Below, piece by piece: positions 20,308 through 29,685 of a stretch of 64,000 nucleotides of DNA. Below the pieces are notes generated by a model. It searched no databases and was not told the DNA's origin. It saw only the letters and a list, made by a program, of their open reading frames with translations. Where the stretch lies: assembly GCA_020444205.1 (NCBI GenBank), contig JAHLLJ010000003.1, positions 23,743 to 87,742 on the forward strand, read 5' to 3'. Numbering within the stretch: position 1 is the stretch's first letter; each line of letters begins with the position of its first letter. Origin of the DNA: Deltaproteobacteria bacterium. Its GTDB lineage: Bacteria > Desulfobacterota > Desulfarculia > Desulfarculales > Desulfarculaceae. Made by a program: the position numbers and the translations under genes.

Positions 20308-21627
20308 ATGCTAAAAGGCCTGTTCAGTGGGCCCCAGCCCCGGTTCTATTATGGATGGGTCATCGTTGGGGTTTGTTTTTTAAACCTGTCCGTCGCCTTT
20401 GGCATCTGGTACTCCTTTTCGGTATTTTTCCTGGCCCTGATGAGAGATTTCGGGTGGGGCCGGGCCACGGCCTCTTCCATTTTTTCGGTTTTCATAATTT
20501 GTAGCGCCCTCACCGGTCCCCTGGCCGGCCGCCTGTTGGACCGTTTCGGCCCCCGCCTGGTAATGCCCATGGGCGCGGCGCTGTTGTCCCTGGCCCTGTT
20601 TTTGGTCAGCTTCACTCAGAGCCTGTGGTTTTTCCGGCTTACTTACGGGGTCCTGGCTGGAGCAGGGGTGAGCCTCATGGGATTCACCACCAACTCGGCG
20701 ATTCTTTCGCGCTGGTTCGAGCGCCGCCGGGGCACGGCGGTCGGCATCGCCATCGCCGGGGTGGGTATGGGCATGACCATTTTTACCCCGCTGGCCGAGC
20801 GCTGGATCGCTGCCTTCGGCTGGCGCGGGGCCTATCTGTACCTTGCCGCCCTGGTAGCCGGCTTGATAATACCCCTGAACCTGTTCCTGGCCCGGCCAAA
20901 CCCCAATTCCATGGGGCTGGAGATGGAAAACGGCGCGAATGGCGGCGGAGGTAAACGTAAGTCATCCCGCTGGGAGATAAAGATCTTGAACCATGAATGG
21001 GCCGAGCGGCCATGGACTCTGGCCCAGGCGGTGAGAACCAGACCCTTTTGGCTGCTTATGGGTGCCTATTGCTTCAGTTCTATGTGCTACCAATCGGCGC
21101 TCATCCACGCGGCCTCGGCCATGGTGGATGCCGGATACACTCTGCATATCGCTGCGGTGTACCTGGGCATGGTTGGCATCCTCAGCTCGGGGGGAAAGGT
21201 GCTCTTCGGCTTTCTTTCCGACCGCCTGGGGAGGGAACTGGCCACTTTTTTAACCGTGTGCATTTGCACCTTGGGGCTATTGGCCCTGATGTTCATCACC
21301 CCGCAATACACATTCTTGGCTCTGGGCTTCATGGTTCTTTTCGGTATCGGTTATGGAGGGTCCACTCCGATATACCCCGCCACAGCGGCCGACCTGTTCA
21401 TGGGCGGCTCCTTTGGGCTCATCTTCGCGGTAATTTTTTTGGGCACTGGCGTGGGCGGCTCCATAGGCCCTTACCTTGCCGGCCTGCTGCGCGATGTCAC
21501 CGGAAACTACCTGCTCAGCTTCTGCCTTTGCATCGCCTCCTTGTGGACCTCTTGCCTGCTCTTGTGGAAGTCAGGGCCCGGCAAGGTGCGCCGCATGATG
21601 CGCATCCAGGAAAATACACCTAATTAG
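20308..21627 (+). CDS. MFS transporter (oxalate/formate antiporter-like family)
   Basis: 12 TM pattern; FYYGWVIVGVCFLN start and ILSRWFERRRGTAVGIAIAGVGMG. Confidence 0.85.
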   Translation: MLKGLFSGPQPRFYYGWVIVGVCFLNLSVAFGIWYSFSVFFLALMRDFGWGRATASSIFSVFIICSALTGPLAGRLLDRFGPRLVMPMGAALLSLALFLVSFTQSLWFFRLTYGVLAGAGVSLMGFTTNSAILSRWFERRRGTAVGIAIAGVGMGMTIFTPLAERWIAAFGWRGAYLYLAALVAGLIIPLNLFLARPNPNSMGLEMENGANGGGGKRKSSRWEIKILNHEWAERPWTLAQAVRTRPFWLLMGAYCFSSMCYQSALIHAASAMVDAGYTLHIAAVYLGMVGILSSGGKVLFGFLSDRLGRELATFLTVCICTLGLLALMFITPQYTFLALGFMVLFGIGYGGSTPIYPATAADLFMGGSFGLIFAVIFLGTGVGGSIGPYLAGLLRDVTGNYLLSFCLCIASLWTSCLLLWKSGPGKVRRMMRIQENTPN

Positions 21628-21950
21628 CAGCCGATATTCTTTTTTCTTTCCCTGGCGGTTCGTCCAACGGCAATTCATACTGTGTTTATAGGACAAGACG
21701 GGCTGTCCCCAGCGGTGCTTTTTAGCGGCAGTAGACAAAATTGTCTCTTGACGTACATACTCCTTACATACACAATAAATAAAAACGATATCCCGGTGAC
21801 CGCCCGTTGGGCATTTTTAGGAGTTTTATCGGGATGGGGGGCCCGGAGACACAGCCGGAGCCATGGGCGCCGGAGTTGCGGCCGTGGTGAATAAACAATG
21901 CTGATTGCTGAACGCTCGGCCTATTCTCCCCCGGGCGAGGAGTCATTAAG

Positions 21951-23264
21951 TTGCCGTTTACCGTAAAAGAAATATTGAAAATGGAGGTCGCGCCGGCCCT
22001 GGGCTGCACCGAGCCGGTAGCCATCGCCCTGGCCGCCGCCGCCGCCTCATCTTTATTGCCCCAGCGCGGCTTCGACCGCCTGGAGCTCTGGGTGGACCCC
22101 AACATCTATAAAAACGGCATCGCCGTATCAATCCCCGGCACCGGCGGCCTATCCGGGCTGGATATGGCCGCGGCCCTGGGCGCCCTGGGCGGCGACCCCG
22201 CCCTGTCCATGGAAGTTCTGGAGCCCATCAACGACGAGGCGGTTTCCCTGGCCAAAGAGGCTTTGGCCGAGGGCAAGGTCAAGGTGAACCTGAGGGCCGA
22301 GACCGGCCTTTACATCAAGGTAGTGATCACCTCCGGAGAAGATCAGGCCGAGGCGCTCATCAGCGAGTTGCACGACAACTTGGTCTACCTGGCTTTCAAC
22401 GGCGAGGAAATCAAAGACCATCCCCTGCTTGGCGACAAAGAAGGTGGATCGGCCAACCAGCTCTCGGAGATGGAAAGCTGGTTCAAGGAGCTTCCCCTGT
22501 CCAAGCTGCTGGAGATGATTGACGACTTTGACCAGGAGGACATGGACTTCCTGGAGCAAAGCGTCAAGGTCAACCTCAAGCTGGCCGAGTACGGCCTCAA
22601 GCACGGCTCGGGCCTGGGCATAGGCCGGGCCCTGGAGCGGCTGGTGCGCCAGGGGCTGATCAAAAAGGACATGATCCTGTCAGCCAAAATGTTGGCTTCG
22701 GCCGCGGCCGATGCCCGCATGGCCGGGGTAAAGCTTCCGGCCATGGCCTCGGCGGGCAGCGGCAACCACGGGCTCACCGCGGTGCTGCCCATCTGGGCCC
22801 TGCGCGACTACCTGGAGGTGGACGACCAAGAGGTGCTCAAGGCCATAGGCCTCAGCCACCTGGTCACCGGTTATGTAAAGGCCCACACCGGCCGGCTTTC
22901 AGCGGTGTGCGGCTGTTCCATCGCCGCCGGGGCCGGAGCGGCGGCTGGAGTCACCTACCTGTTGGGCGGCAGCTTGCACTACATCGCCGGGGCCATCGTA
23001 AACCTCACCTCGGATCTGGCCGGAGTCATCTGCGACGGGGCCAAGGCCAGCTGCGCGCTGAAGCTCTCCACCGCCGCGGGCACCGCGGTGCAGGCGGCCC
23101 TGTTCGCCCTGCAGGGAGTGAGCGTGCAGCCTACCGACGGCATTGTGGGCGGTACCCTGGAACAGACCACTAAAAACGTGGGCATCCTGAGCACCGAGGG
23201 CATGGTGGAGACCGATCGCACCATTTTGAAGATCATGCTGGAAAAGCATTTTGCCGAATACTGA
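21951..23264 (+). CDS. cyuA: L-cysteine desulfidase / serine dehydratase-like protein (UPF0597, CyuA family)
   Basis: KMEVAPALGCTEPVAIALAAAAA; MASAGSGNHGLTAVLPIWA; conserved Cys pattern; TTG start. Confidence 0.85.
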   Translation: MPFTVKEILKMEVAPALGCTEPVAIALAAAAASSLLPQRGFDRLELWVDPNIYKNGIAVSIPGTGGLSGLDMAAALGALGGDPALSMEVLEPINDEAVSLAKEALAEGKVKVNLRAETGLYIKVVITSGEDQAEALISELHDNLVYLAFNGEEIKDHPLLGDKEGGSANQLSEMESWFKELPLSKLLEMIDDFDQEDMDFLEQSVKVNLKLAEYGLKHGSGLGIGRALERLVRQGLIKKDMILSAKMLASAAADARMAGVKLPAMASAGSGNHGLTAVLPIWALRDYLEVDDQEVLKAIGLSHLVTGYVKAHTGRLSAVCGCSIAAGAGAAAGVTYLLGGSLHYIAGAIVNLTSDLAGVICDGAKASCALKLSTAAGTAVQAALFALQGVSVQPTDGIVGGTLEQTTKNVGILSTEGMVETDRTILKIMLEKHFAEY

Positions 23265-23374
23265 TCAAGGATAAAAAGCGGCGCCTTGCTGGGCCCTCTG
23301 TGCCCGCCGGTTATAGCCGCTGCGTGCTGGGCCCTTGGGGGCCAAAGATATAGCAATCGTTTGAGGAGGCTGAG

Positions 23375-24268
23375 ATGACCGAGAAATTTGACGAACTACA
23401 TTCTTCCGGCAGCGCGGACACCGTGCGTTGGCTTTATGGCGAATACACCAGGCAGGACCTCATGGAGATGGACCCCACCTGCCTCAGGGCCCTGTTCCGT
23501 GAGCGGGTGCACCATACCATAGAGGTGGAGATCTACCCCATCTTGGTGGGAGACAAAGAGGCCACCCCCATCTTCGGCACCCAGGCCCAGATCTGCTGGG
23601 AGGTGCTCACCGAGCGCGGCTTCCCCATGGATGATCCCGACATGCAGTGGGGCAAAAAGTACCTTGACCTGGCCGCCAAGATTAGGGCCGGGGAAAAGGT
23701 GACCATCGACGAGCCGTTGCCCGAGAAGTTCAACAGCGACGAAATGGCCGTGGTCAACAAGCTTATCTGGGACCGCCACTCCATCCGCGACTGGGTGGCC
23801 GACAAGCCGGTGCCTGAGGAGATGCTCGAGCAGATCATGGAGGCCGGTCGCGCCGCCCCCAACGGCTGCAACCTCAACGTGGTGCGCTTCGCGGTGATCA
23901 AGAAGCCCGAAGAGATGAAGATGGTGTGGAGCGACATTCCCACTCCGGCCGACCGCTGCACCCTCATCGTGATCTGCTATGACAAGGCCATCTACGAGAC
24001 CGTGGGTCACGACCGCCTGGTGCCTCACAACATGATGCTCGACTGCGCCGCGGCCGGCGACCACATGTGCCTGATGGCCCATGCCCTGGGCCTGGGCGCG
24101 GTGTGGCTCACCTGCACCGACAAGACCGCTGCCCGCTTCAAGAAAAAGTATGGCCTGCCCGAGAACATCGAGCCGGCCCTGCACCTGGCCATCGGCTGGC
24201 CCTCCATCGCCTCCATCAAGTCCCTGCGCATGCCGCTCAAGGACATGATGCTCACCAAGGGCAACTAA
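23375..24268 (+). CDS. Nitroreductase-family protein with about 125-aa N-terminal extension
   Basis: IWDRHSIRDWVADKPVPEEMLEQIMEAGRAAPNGCNLN nitroreductase signature; LGLGAVWLT near C-terminus. Confidence 0.85.
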   Translation: MTEKFDELHSSGSADTVRWLYGEYTRQDLMEMDPTCLRALFRERVHHTIEVEIYPILVGDKEATPIFGTQAQICWEVLTERGFPMDDPDMQWGKKYLDLAAKIRAGEKVTIDEPLPEKFNSDEMAVVNKLIWDRHSIRDWVADKPVPEEMLEQIMEAGRAAPNGCNLNVVRFAVIKKPEEMKMVWSDIPTPADRCTLIVICYDKAIYETVGHDRLVPHNMMLDCAAAGDHMCLMAHALGLGAVWLTCTDKTAARFKKKYGLPENIEPALHLAIGWPSIASIKSLRMPLKDMMLTKGN

Positions 24269-24292
24269 GGCCGCACAGGCGAGAGGAAGCAA

Positions 24293-24766
24293 ATGGCTCA
24301 GGACATTAACCAGGTGAATCTTTTGACCCGCCGTGAGATCGAGGCCCGCACCGCCGGGCCCCTGATCGAGCAGTTTATTGAGGCCATGGGCAAGGACAAG
24401 GCCTTGGCCGAGGTGGACAAGGTGGTGCAGCGCCTGGCCGGGGAGGCCGGGGCCCAGATGGCCCAAACCCTGGGCGGCAACACCATGGAGCATTTCCACA
24501 AGGCTCCGGACATGTGGAAACAGGGTGGGGCCCTGGAGATCGAGCTTGAGGAGATGGACAAGGACAAGCTGGTTTTCAAGGTCACCCGATGCCGCTACGC
24601 CGAAATGTATCGCGAATTAGGCTATGAGGAGCTCGGACAGGTCCTTTCCTGCGGAAGGGACGCGGCCTTTGCCCAGGGGTTCAATCCCGGCATCCGCATG
24701 ACCCGCACCCAAACCATCATGTCCGGCGGGAGCCATTGCGATTTCAAATTTGAGTTAGTGAGATAG
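24293..24766 (+). CDS. L-2-amino-thiazoline-4-carboxylic acid (ATC) hydrolase family protein
   Basis: RCRYAEMYRELGYEELGQVLSCGRDAAFAQGFNPGIRMTRTQTIMSGGSHCDFKFE resembles the ATC_hydrolase family signature. Confidence 0.75.
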   Translation: MAQDINQVNLLTRREIEARTAGPLIEQFIEAMGKDKALAEVDKVVQRLAGEAGAQMAQTLGGNTMEHFHKAPDMWKQGGALEIELEEMDKDKLVFKVTRCRYAEMYRELGYEELGQVLSCGRDAAFAQGFNPGIRMTRTQTIMSGGSHCDFKFELVR

Positions 24767-24828
24767 TAAAGGGTAAGCATCAGGAGAAGACTCACTGGTT
24801 GAACCAAATAAGCGGAAAGGTAGGAAGC

Positions 24829-25827
24829 ATGCGAAAACCTAAGTCCAAACTAATCGGGATCATCGCTATCGCGGTGTTGTGTCTGGCTCTGAGCGGCCAG
24901 GCCATGGCCGCCGACTCCGGCCCCCAGAAACTGTCCTTTGCCACCTTCAAGAGCGGCAGCGGCTGGTACATCATGGCCCAGACCATGGGCAAGATCATGC
25001 TGGGAGCCCTGCCCAAGGGAACCACGGTTGACGTGCTGCCTTACAGCGGCGGCGTGGGCAACCCCATGCTGCTGGCCAAGGGCAAGGCCAATATCGCCCT
25101 TGGCTTCCCGGTGGAGACCGGCCAGGCCATCAAGGGTGAGTCGCCCTACAAGACCAAGGCGCCTGGGATTAAGATGCTGGTGGGCAACCTGGATACCTAT
25201 TGGTACCTGTTCTCCGTGCGCGGCGACGTGCCGGTAACCAGCTTCGAGGAACTCAAGGCCAAAAAGTTCCCCCTGCGCCTGGTGCTGCTGCCCAAGGGCT
25301 CCAGCGGCGAGTGGGCCACCAAGACGGTGCTGGGGGCCTATGGCATCACTTATGAGGACATCGAGTCCTGGGGCGGCAAGGTCACCTTTGTTTCCTTCCC
25401 CACCGCCGTGGAGATGATGAAGGACGGCCAGGCCGACGCCTTTGCCCACGTGTCCACCCCGGGTCACCCCTCCTGGACCCAACTTGCCACCCTTACCAAG
25501 ATCCGCTTTTTGCCCATGGGCGCCAAAGTGGGCGCCAAGCTGGTGGGCAAGTACGGCTACCGTATGAGCACCCTGCCCAAGGGCGCCTTCCGGGGCGTGG
25601 AAAAGCCGGTGCAGGTGCTGGGCTTCGCCACCCTGCTCATGGCCACCGACAAGATGCCTGAAGACATCGCCTACAAGATCACCAAGGCCGTCTGCGAAAA
25701 CCGCGACGAGCTGGTGGCCACCTACAAGGGCGCCGGCGCTTTCCGGCCCCAGAACGCTCCCGACGTGCCCCTGCCCCTGCACCCCGGAGCCAAGAAGTAC
25801 TACAAGGAAGTCGGCTACATCAAGTAG
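24829..25827 (+). CDS. TAXI-family TRAP transporter solute receptor
   Basis: Signal peptide; GPQKLSFATFKSGSGWYIMAQTMGKIM; C-terminal LHPGAKKYYKEVGYIK. Confidence 0.9.
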   Translation: MRKPKSKLIGIIAIAVLCLALSGQAMAADSGPQKLSFATFKSGSGWYIMAQTMGKIMLGALPKGTTVDVLPYSGGVGNPMLLAKGKANIALGFPVETGQAIKGESPYKTKAPGIKMLVGNLDTYWYLFSVRGDVPVTSFEELKAKKFPLRLVLLPKGSSGEWATKTVLGAYGITYEDIESWGGKVTFVSFPTAVEMMKDGQADAFAHVSTPGHPSWTQLATLTKIRFLPMGAKVGAKLVGKYGYRMSTLPKGAFRGVEKPVQVLGFATLLMATDKMPEDIAYKITKAVCENRDELVATYKGAGAFRPQNAPDVPLPLHPGAKKYYKEVGYIK

Positions 25828-25848
25828 AGGATGACCTGCACGGGTGAA

Positions 25849-25875
25849 GGCCCCCGGTCCCTTGGACCGGGGGCC
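25849..25875. other. Perfect hairpin without T-tract between SBP and permease
   Basis: GGCCCCCGGTCC-CTT-GGACCGGGGGCC. Confidence 0.75.
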
Positions 25876-25899
25876 GCGCCCTACCAAGGATCACGCGGT

Positions 25900-27774
25900 A
25901 TGCAACTCACGGCCAAAAGTTACGTTATATCCACGGTGGCAATAGCCTGGTCCGTAGTCCAGCTCTATAACTCCATCACCTTTGACCTGGATATCCTGCA
26001 GCTAGAGTTCATGCACCTGTCCTTTGCCCTGATCTTGGCTTTCTTGCTCAAGCCGGGACCAGCCAAGATTAATCAAGGCAATTGGTCGGACTATCTGCTG
26101 GCCCTGGCTTCCTGCGGGGCGGGCGTGTACATGATGGTCAGCTACACCAGGATCGCCGAGCGCATCCGTTTCGTCTCCGACGTGGAGATGGGCGATGTGG
26201 TGGTGTGCGTGGTCCTTATTTTCCTGGTGCTGGAGGCTGGGCGCCGGGTCATGGGTTGGGGGCTTACCATCCTGGGCCTGGTGGCCATCGGCTACGCCTT
26301 CTTCGGTTTCCTTTTGCCGGGCAACGTGGGCCACAGCTCGGTGACCGGCGAGAGCTTCACCGAGTTTATGGTGCTCACCCAAGAGGGCATCTTCGGCATA
26401 CCGCTGAGGGTTTCCACCATATACGTTTTCTTGTTCGTGCTCTTCGGGGCCTTTTTAAAGTACGGACGCCTGGGTGAGTTTTACAACGACCTGGCGGTAT
26501 CCGTGGCCGGCGGCCTCAAGGGCGGCCCGGGCAAGGTGGCGGTGATCAGCTCCAGCCTGTTGGGAACCATCAGCGGCAGCGCGGTGGCCAACGTCTCCAC
26601 CTCGGGCACCTTCACCATCCCCATGATGAAGCGGGCCGGTTATCAACCGGCCTCGGCCGCGGCCATCGAGGCCCTGGCCTCCACGGGCAGCCAGATCGTG
26701 CCGCCCATCATGGGCGCGGCGGCCTTTATCATGGCCGAGCTAACCCAGATTCCCTATTGGTCCATCGCCGTAGCCGCCATCATACCCTCTGTCCTGTACT
26801 ACGTGGTGGTGTACTCGGTGGTGCACTTTGAGGCAGTCAAGCACAACCTGGAAACCTCGGATGATGACCGCAAGGGCTTCTGGAAGATGGCCCTGGCCAA
26901 GAGCTACATGTTCATCCCGGTAGTGGTGATCGTCTACTACCTGTCCGCGGGCTACTCCATCACCCTGGCCGCCACTATGGCCATCTTGAGCGCGGTGGTG
27001 GTCTCGGCCATACCCATAGCGATAAACCGCCAATGGAAAGAGTTCGGCCTGTTCGTCAAGGCCCTGGAGGACGGGGCCAAGGCCTGCGTGGCCGTGGCCA
27101 TACCCTGCGCCATAGCGGGCATCATCGTGGGAGTGCTCACCCTGACCTCCCTGGGGCTCAAGTTCAGCGACCTGATCCTGGCCTATGCGGGCGACAGCAT
27201 AGTGTGGCTTTTGATCATCACCTCGCTGATCTGCATGGTGCTGGGCATGGGCATGCCCACCAGCGCGGCCTATATCACCGTGGCCATTCTGGCCATTCCC
27301 GCCTTGGTAAAGGGCGGGGTGCCGGTGATCACCGCCCACTTCTTCGGCTTTTTCTTCGCCAACCTGTCCATGATTACCCCCCCGGTGGCCTTGGCCGCCT
27401 ATGCCGGGGCGGGCATCGCCGGGGCCAACAGCTCCCAGGTTGGCCTTAGGGCCTGTTGGATGGGCCTGACCGTCTACGCCATCCCCTTCCTGTTGGCCAC
27501 CTATCCGGGGCTTATGCTCATAGGCGGCTGGCCGGAAATAATCTTCGACCTGGTGAAGGTGGCGCTTATTGTTGCCAGTTTTTCCGCCGCGATCATGGGA
27601 GTTTTCAGCGCGCCCCTCAAGGGCTACCAGCGCGGGCTCTTTTTTGGGGCGGGAGTTGTATTGTGGGCCAGCCTGTCTTCGCTGGTCCTGAACGTGGTCG
27701 GCTTCGCAGTGTTGGCGGCCGCCTTATTTTGCGCTTACAAGTTTCGCCCGGCCCAACCAGCCGCAATGGGCTAG
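25900..27774 (+). CDS. TRAP transporter fused permease (DctQ-DctM type)
   Basis: Multiple TM helices; TRAP DctM motifs (SGSAVANVSTSGTFTIPMMKRAGYQPASAAAIEALASTGSQIVPPIMGAAAF). Confidence 0.93.
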   Translation: MQLTAKSYVISTVAIAWSVVQLYNSITFDLDILQLEFMHLSFALILAFLLKPGPAKINQGNWSDYLLALASCGAGVYMMVSYTRIAERIRFVSDVEMGDVVVCVVLIFLVLEAGRRVMGWGLTILGLVAIGYAFFGFLLPGNVGHSSVTGESFTEFMVLTQEGIFGIPLRVSTIYVFLFVLFGAFLKYGRLGEFYNDLAVSVAGGLKGGPGKVAVISSSLLGTISGSAVANVSTSGTFTIPMMKRAGYQPASAAAIEALASTGSQIVPPIMGAAAFIMAELTQIPYWSIAVAAIIPSVLYYVVVYSVVHFEAVKHNLETSDDDRKGFWKMALAKSYMFIPVVVIVYYLSAGYSITLAATMAILSAVVVSAIPIAINRQWKEFGLFVKALEDGAKACVAVAIPCAIAGIIVGVLTLTSLGLKFSDLILAYAGDSIVWLLIITSLICMVLGMGMPTSAAYITVAILAIPALVKGGVPVITAHFFGFFFANLSMITPPVALAAYAGAGIAGANSSQVGLRACWMGLTVYAIPFLLATYPGLMLIGGWPEIIFDLVKVALIVASFSAAIMGVFSAPLKGYQRGLFFGAGVVLWASLSSLVLNVVGFAVLAAALFCAYKFRPAQPAAMG

Positions 27775-27881
27775 GCCTAGGGACGTTGCGCCGTGCCGCA
27801 GTCTTGGCCTTTGATTCGCCGGGCCGGGGCTCGGTGGAACTGGGCATGGCATAGTGCTTACCCAGCAGAAAGGTAAATGAA

Positions 27882-29324
27882 ATGGCTAAAAATTTGAGGA
27901 CATATCTTGAGCAACTGGAGAAGGAAAAGCCGGAGGTGATCCTTAGGGTGGAAAAGCCCATGAAGGTCGCCTACGAAATTTCCGCGCTGCAGCGTAAACT
28001 GGACGCCTTGCGCAAGTATCCGGTGATCATCGTTGAAAACCCCATCCTGGACAACGGCGAGAAAAGCGAGTTCCCGGTGGTGACCAACCTCACCGCCAGC
28101 CGCGAGCTGTGCGCCGAGGCCCTGGGCCTGGACCATCGCCGCATTGCCATGGACTATGCCGAAAAGATGTCCCACCGCCTGGATCCCATCGAGGTGTCCA
28201 GGGACGAGGCTCCGGTCAAACAAGTGAAAGAGACCGGCGAGGACGTGAACCTCTTAAAGTTCCCCATCCTCACCCACAACTACATGGACCCCGGCCCCTA
28301 CATCGGCACCGGCTTTGTGTGCAACTACGACCCGGACACCGGCGTGGACAACTGCTCCTTGCAGCGCATATGGGTGAAAAGCCCCCGGCGCACCGGCTAT
28401 TGGCCGGCGGTTACCAGCCATAGCATGCAAAACATTTGGAAGTGGTGGGGCAAGGGCGAGGACATGCCCGTGGCCATATGGATCGGGCACCACCCGGCGG
28501 GCATCTCCGGCGCCCAGTCGCGCCTGGGCTACCCGGTTAGCCACTACCCCTCCATGGGCGGGGTCATGGGCGAGCCGGTCAAACTGGTGCCCAGCGAGCT
28601 GTTCGGCAAGGACATTATGGTCCCGGCCGACGCCGAGATGGTCATCGAGGGCTACGTTCCCCGCGAGGTGTTCGAGGCCGAGGGCCCCTTCGGCGAGTAC
28701 CCCGGCTACATCGGTCCCCAGCGTCCCAGCCCGGTTATCGACGTCAAGTGCGTGACCTATCGCAAGGACGCCATCTACCACGGCATCGGGGTTGGCCTGG
28801 CCGACCACCTGGTGCTTCTGGGCAACTTCCCCTTGGAGGCGCGCATCTACAACGTGGTCAAGAGCGTGGTCCCCGAGGTGATGAACGTGTTCGTGCCCAT
28901 CTCCGGGCGGCGCAACCACGTCTACGTGCAGGTCAAGAAGACCCGGCCCGGCATCGGCAAGGAAGTCATCATGGCCACCCTGCCTTGCGACAGCCGCCTG
29001 AAGCACGTGTTCGTCATCGACGAGGACATGGACCTGTTCAACGAGAGCGACATCATGTGGTCGGTGGCCTACCGCAGCCAATGGGACCGGGACCTGGTGG
29101 TGGTGGAAGGCGCGGCGGTGTTCCCCTTGGACCCCAGCGTCCCCTCGCCGGGCAACATCGGCACCCGTGGCGGCATCGACGCCACCATGCCTCCGCCCAT
29201 TGGCAACGGACTGCCCCGTTTCTACCAGATGGTCAACAAAACCCCCGAGGATGTGGCCGAGGCCATACAGCTCGAGGACTTCGTGGACCCCGACCTGTTG
29301 GGCAATTACCCCACCTCTTCCTAG
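27882..29324 (+). CDS. UbiD-family decarboxylase
   Basis: EVFEAEGPFGEYPGYIGPQRPSPVIDVKCVTYRKDAIYH; catalytic ExxxxE (EGPFGE) and SLQRIW arginine retained. Confidence 0.93.
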   Translation: MAKNLRTYLEQLEKEKPEVILRVEKPMKVAYEISALQRKLDALRKYPVIIVENPILDNGEKSEFPVVTNLTASRELCAEALGLDHRRIAMDYAEKMSHRLDPIEVSRDEAPVKQVKETGEDVNLLKFPILTHNYMDPGPYIGTGFVCNYDPDTGVDNCSLQRIWVKSPRRTGYWPAVTSHSMQNIWKWWGKGEDMPVAIWIGHHPAGISGAQSRLGYPVSHYPSMGGVMGEPVKLVPSELFGKDIMVPADAEMVIEGYVPREVFEAEGPFGEYPGYIGPQRPSPVIDVKCVTYRKDAIYHGIGVGLADHLVLLGNFPLEARIYNVVKSVVPEVMNVFVPISGRRNHVYVQVKKTRPGIGKEVIMATLPCDSRLKHVFVIDEDMDLFNESDIMWSVAYRSQWDRDLVVVEGAAVFPLDPSVPSPGNIGTRGGIDATMPPPIGNGLPRFYQMVNKTPEDVAEAIQLEDFVDPDLLGNYPTSS

Positions 29325-29348
29325 GCGGGGCTGAAAAGGATAGACGTC

Positions 29349-29531
29349 ATGATCACTATAGAGAAGGTTGGAAACCCCAAGGACGTCTGGGTCACCTGCC
29401 CGGGCTGCAAAGAGCTCTACTACATTGACCGGCTTTTCTACGAGCCGCAGTATGACAAGATCCCGTTGCACTGCCCCTTCTGCCACCTGGAGTTCGCCAA
29501 AGAGGACTCCCCCATGACCTGGGGCGAGTAG
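29349..29531 (+). CDS. Small double-CxxC zinc-ribbon protein (60 aa), UbiD-associated
   Basis: VTCPGCKELYYIDRLFYEPQYDKIPLHCPFCHLEFAKEDSP; paralogous to the 39029-39256 product; directly downstream of ubiD. Confidence 0.8.
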   Translation: MITIEKVGNPKDVWVTCPGCKELYYIDRLFYEPQYDKIPLHCPFCHLEFAKEDSPMTWGE

Positions 29532-29552
29532 GCGGCAGGTATCGAGCGGACG

Positions 29553-29594
29553 AAAAAACGGGCGGAGCGAACCCCGCGCGGGTTCGCTCCGCCC
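29553..29594 (-). terminator. Perfect 15-bp hairpin with T-tract only on minus strand
   Basis: GGGCGGAGCGAACCC-CGCGC-GGGTTCGCTCCGCCC preceded by AAAAAACG on + strand (CGTTTTTT on -). Confidence 0.7.
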
Positions 29595-29685
29595 ATGGCG
29601 CCGCCCCAAACGCAAAGGGGCTCGCGCACGCGGCCAAGGAGGCGAGGGCCGGTGAGTTTGACCGAAAGAGCCAACGGGGAAGGGC

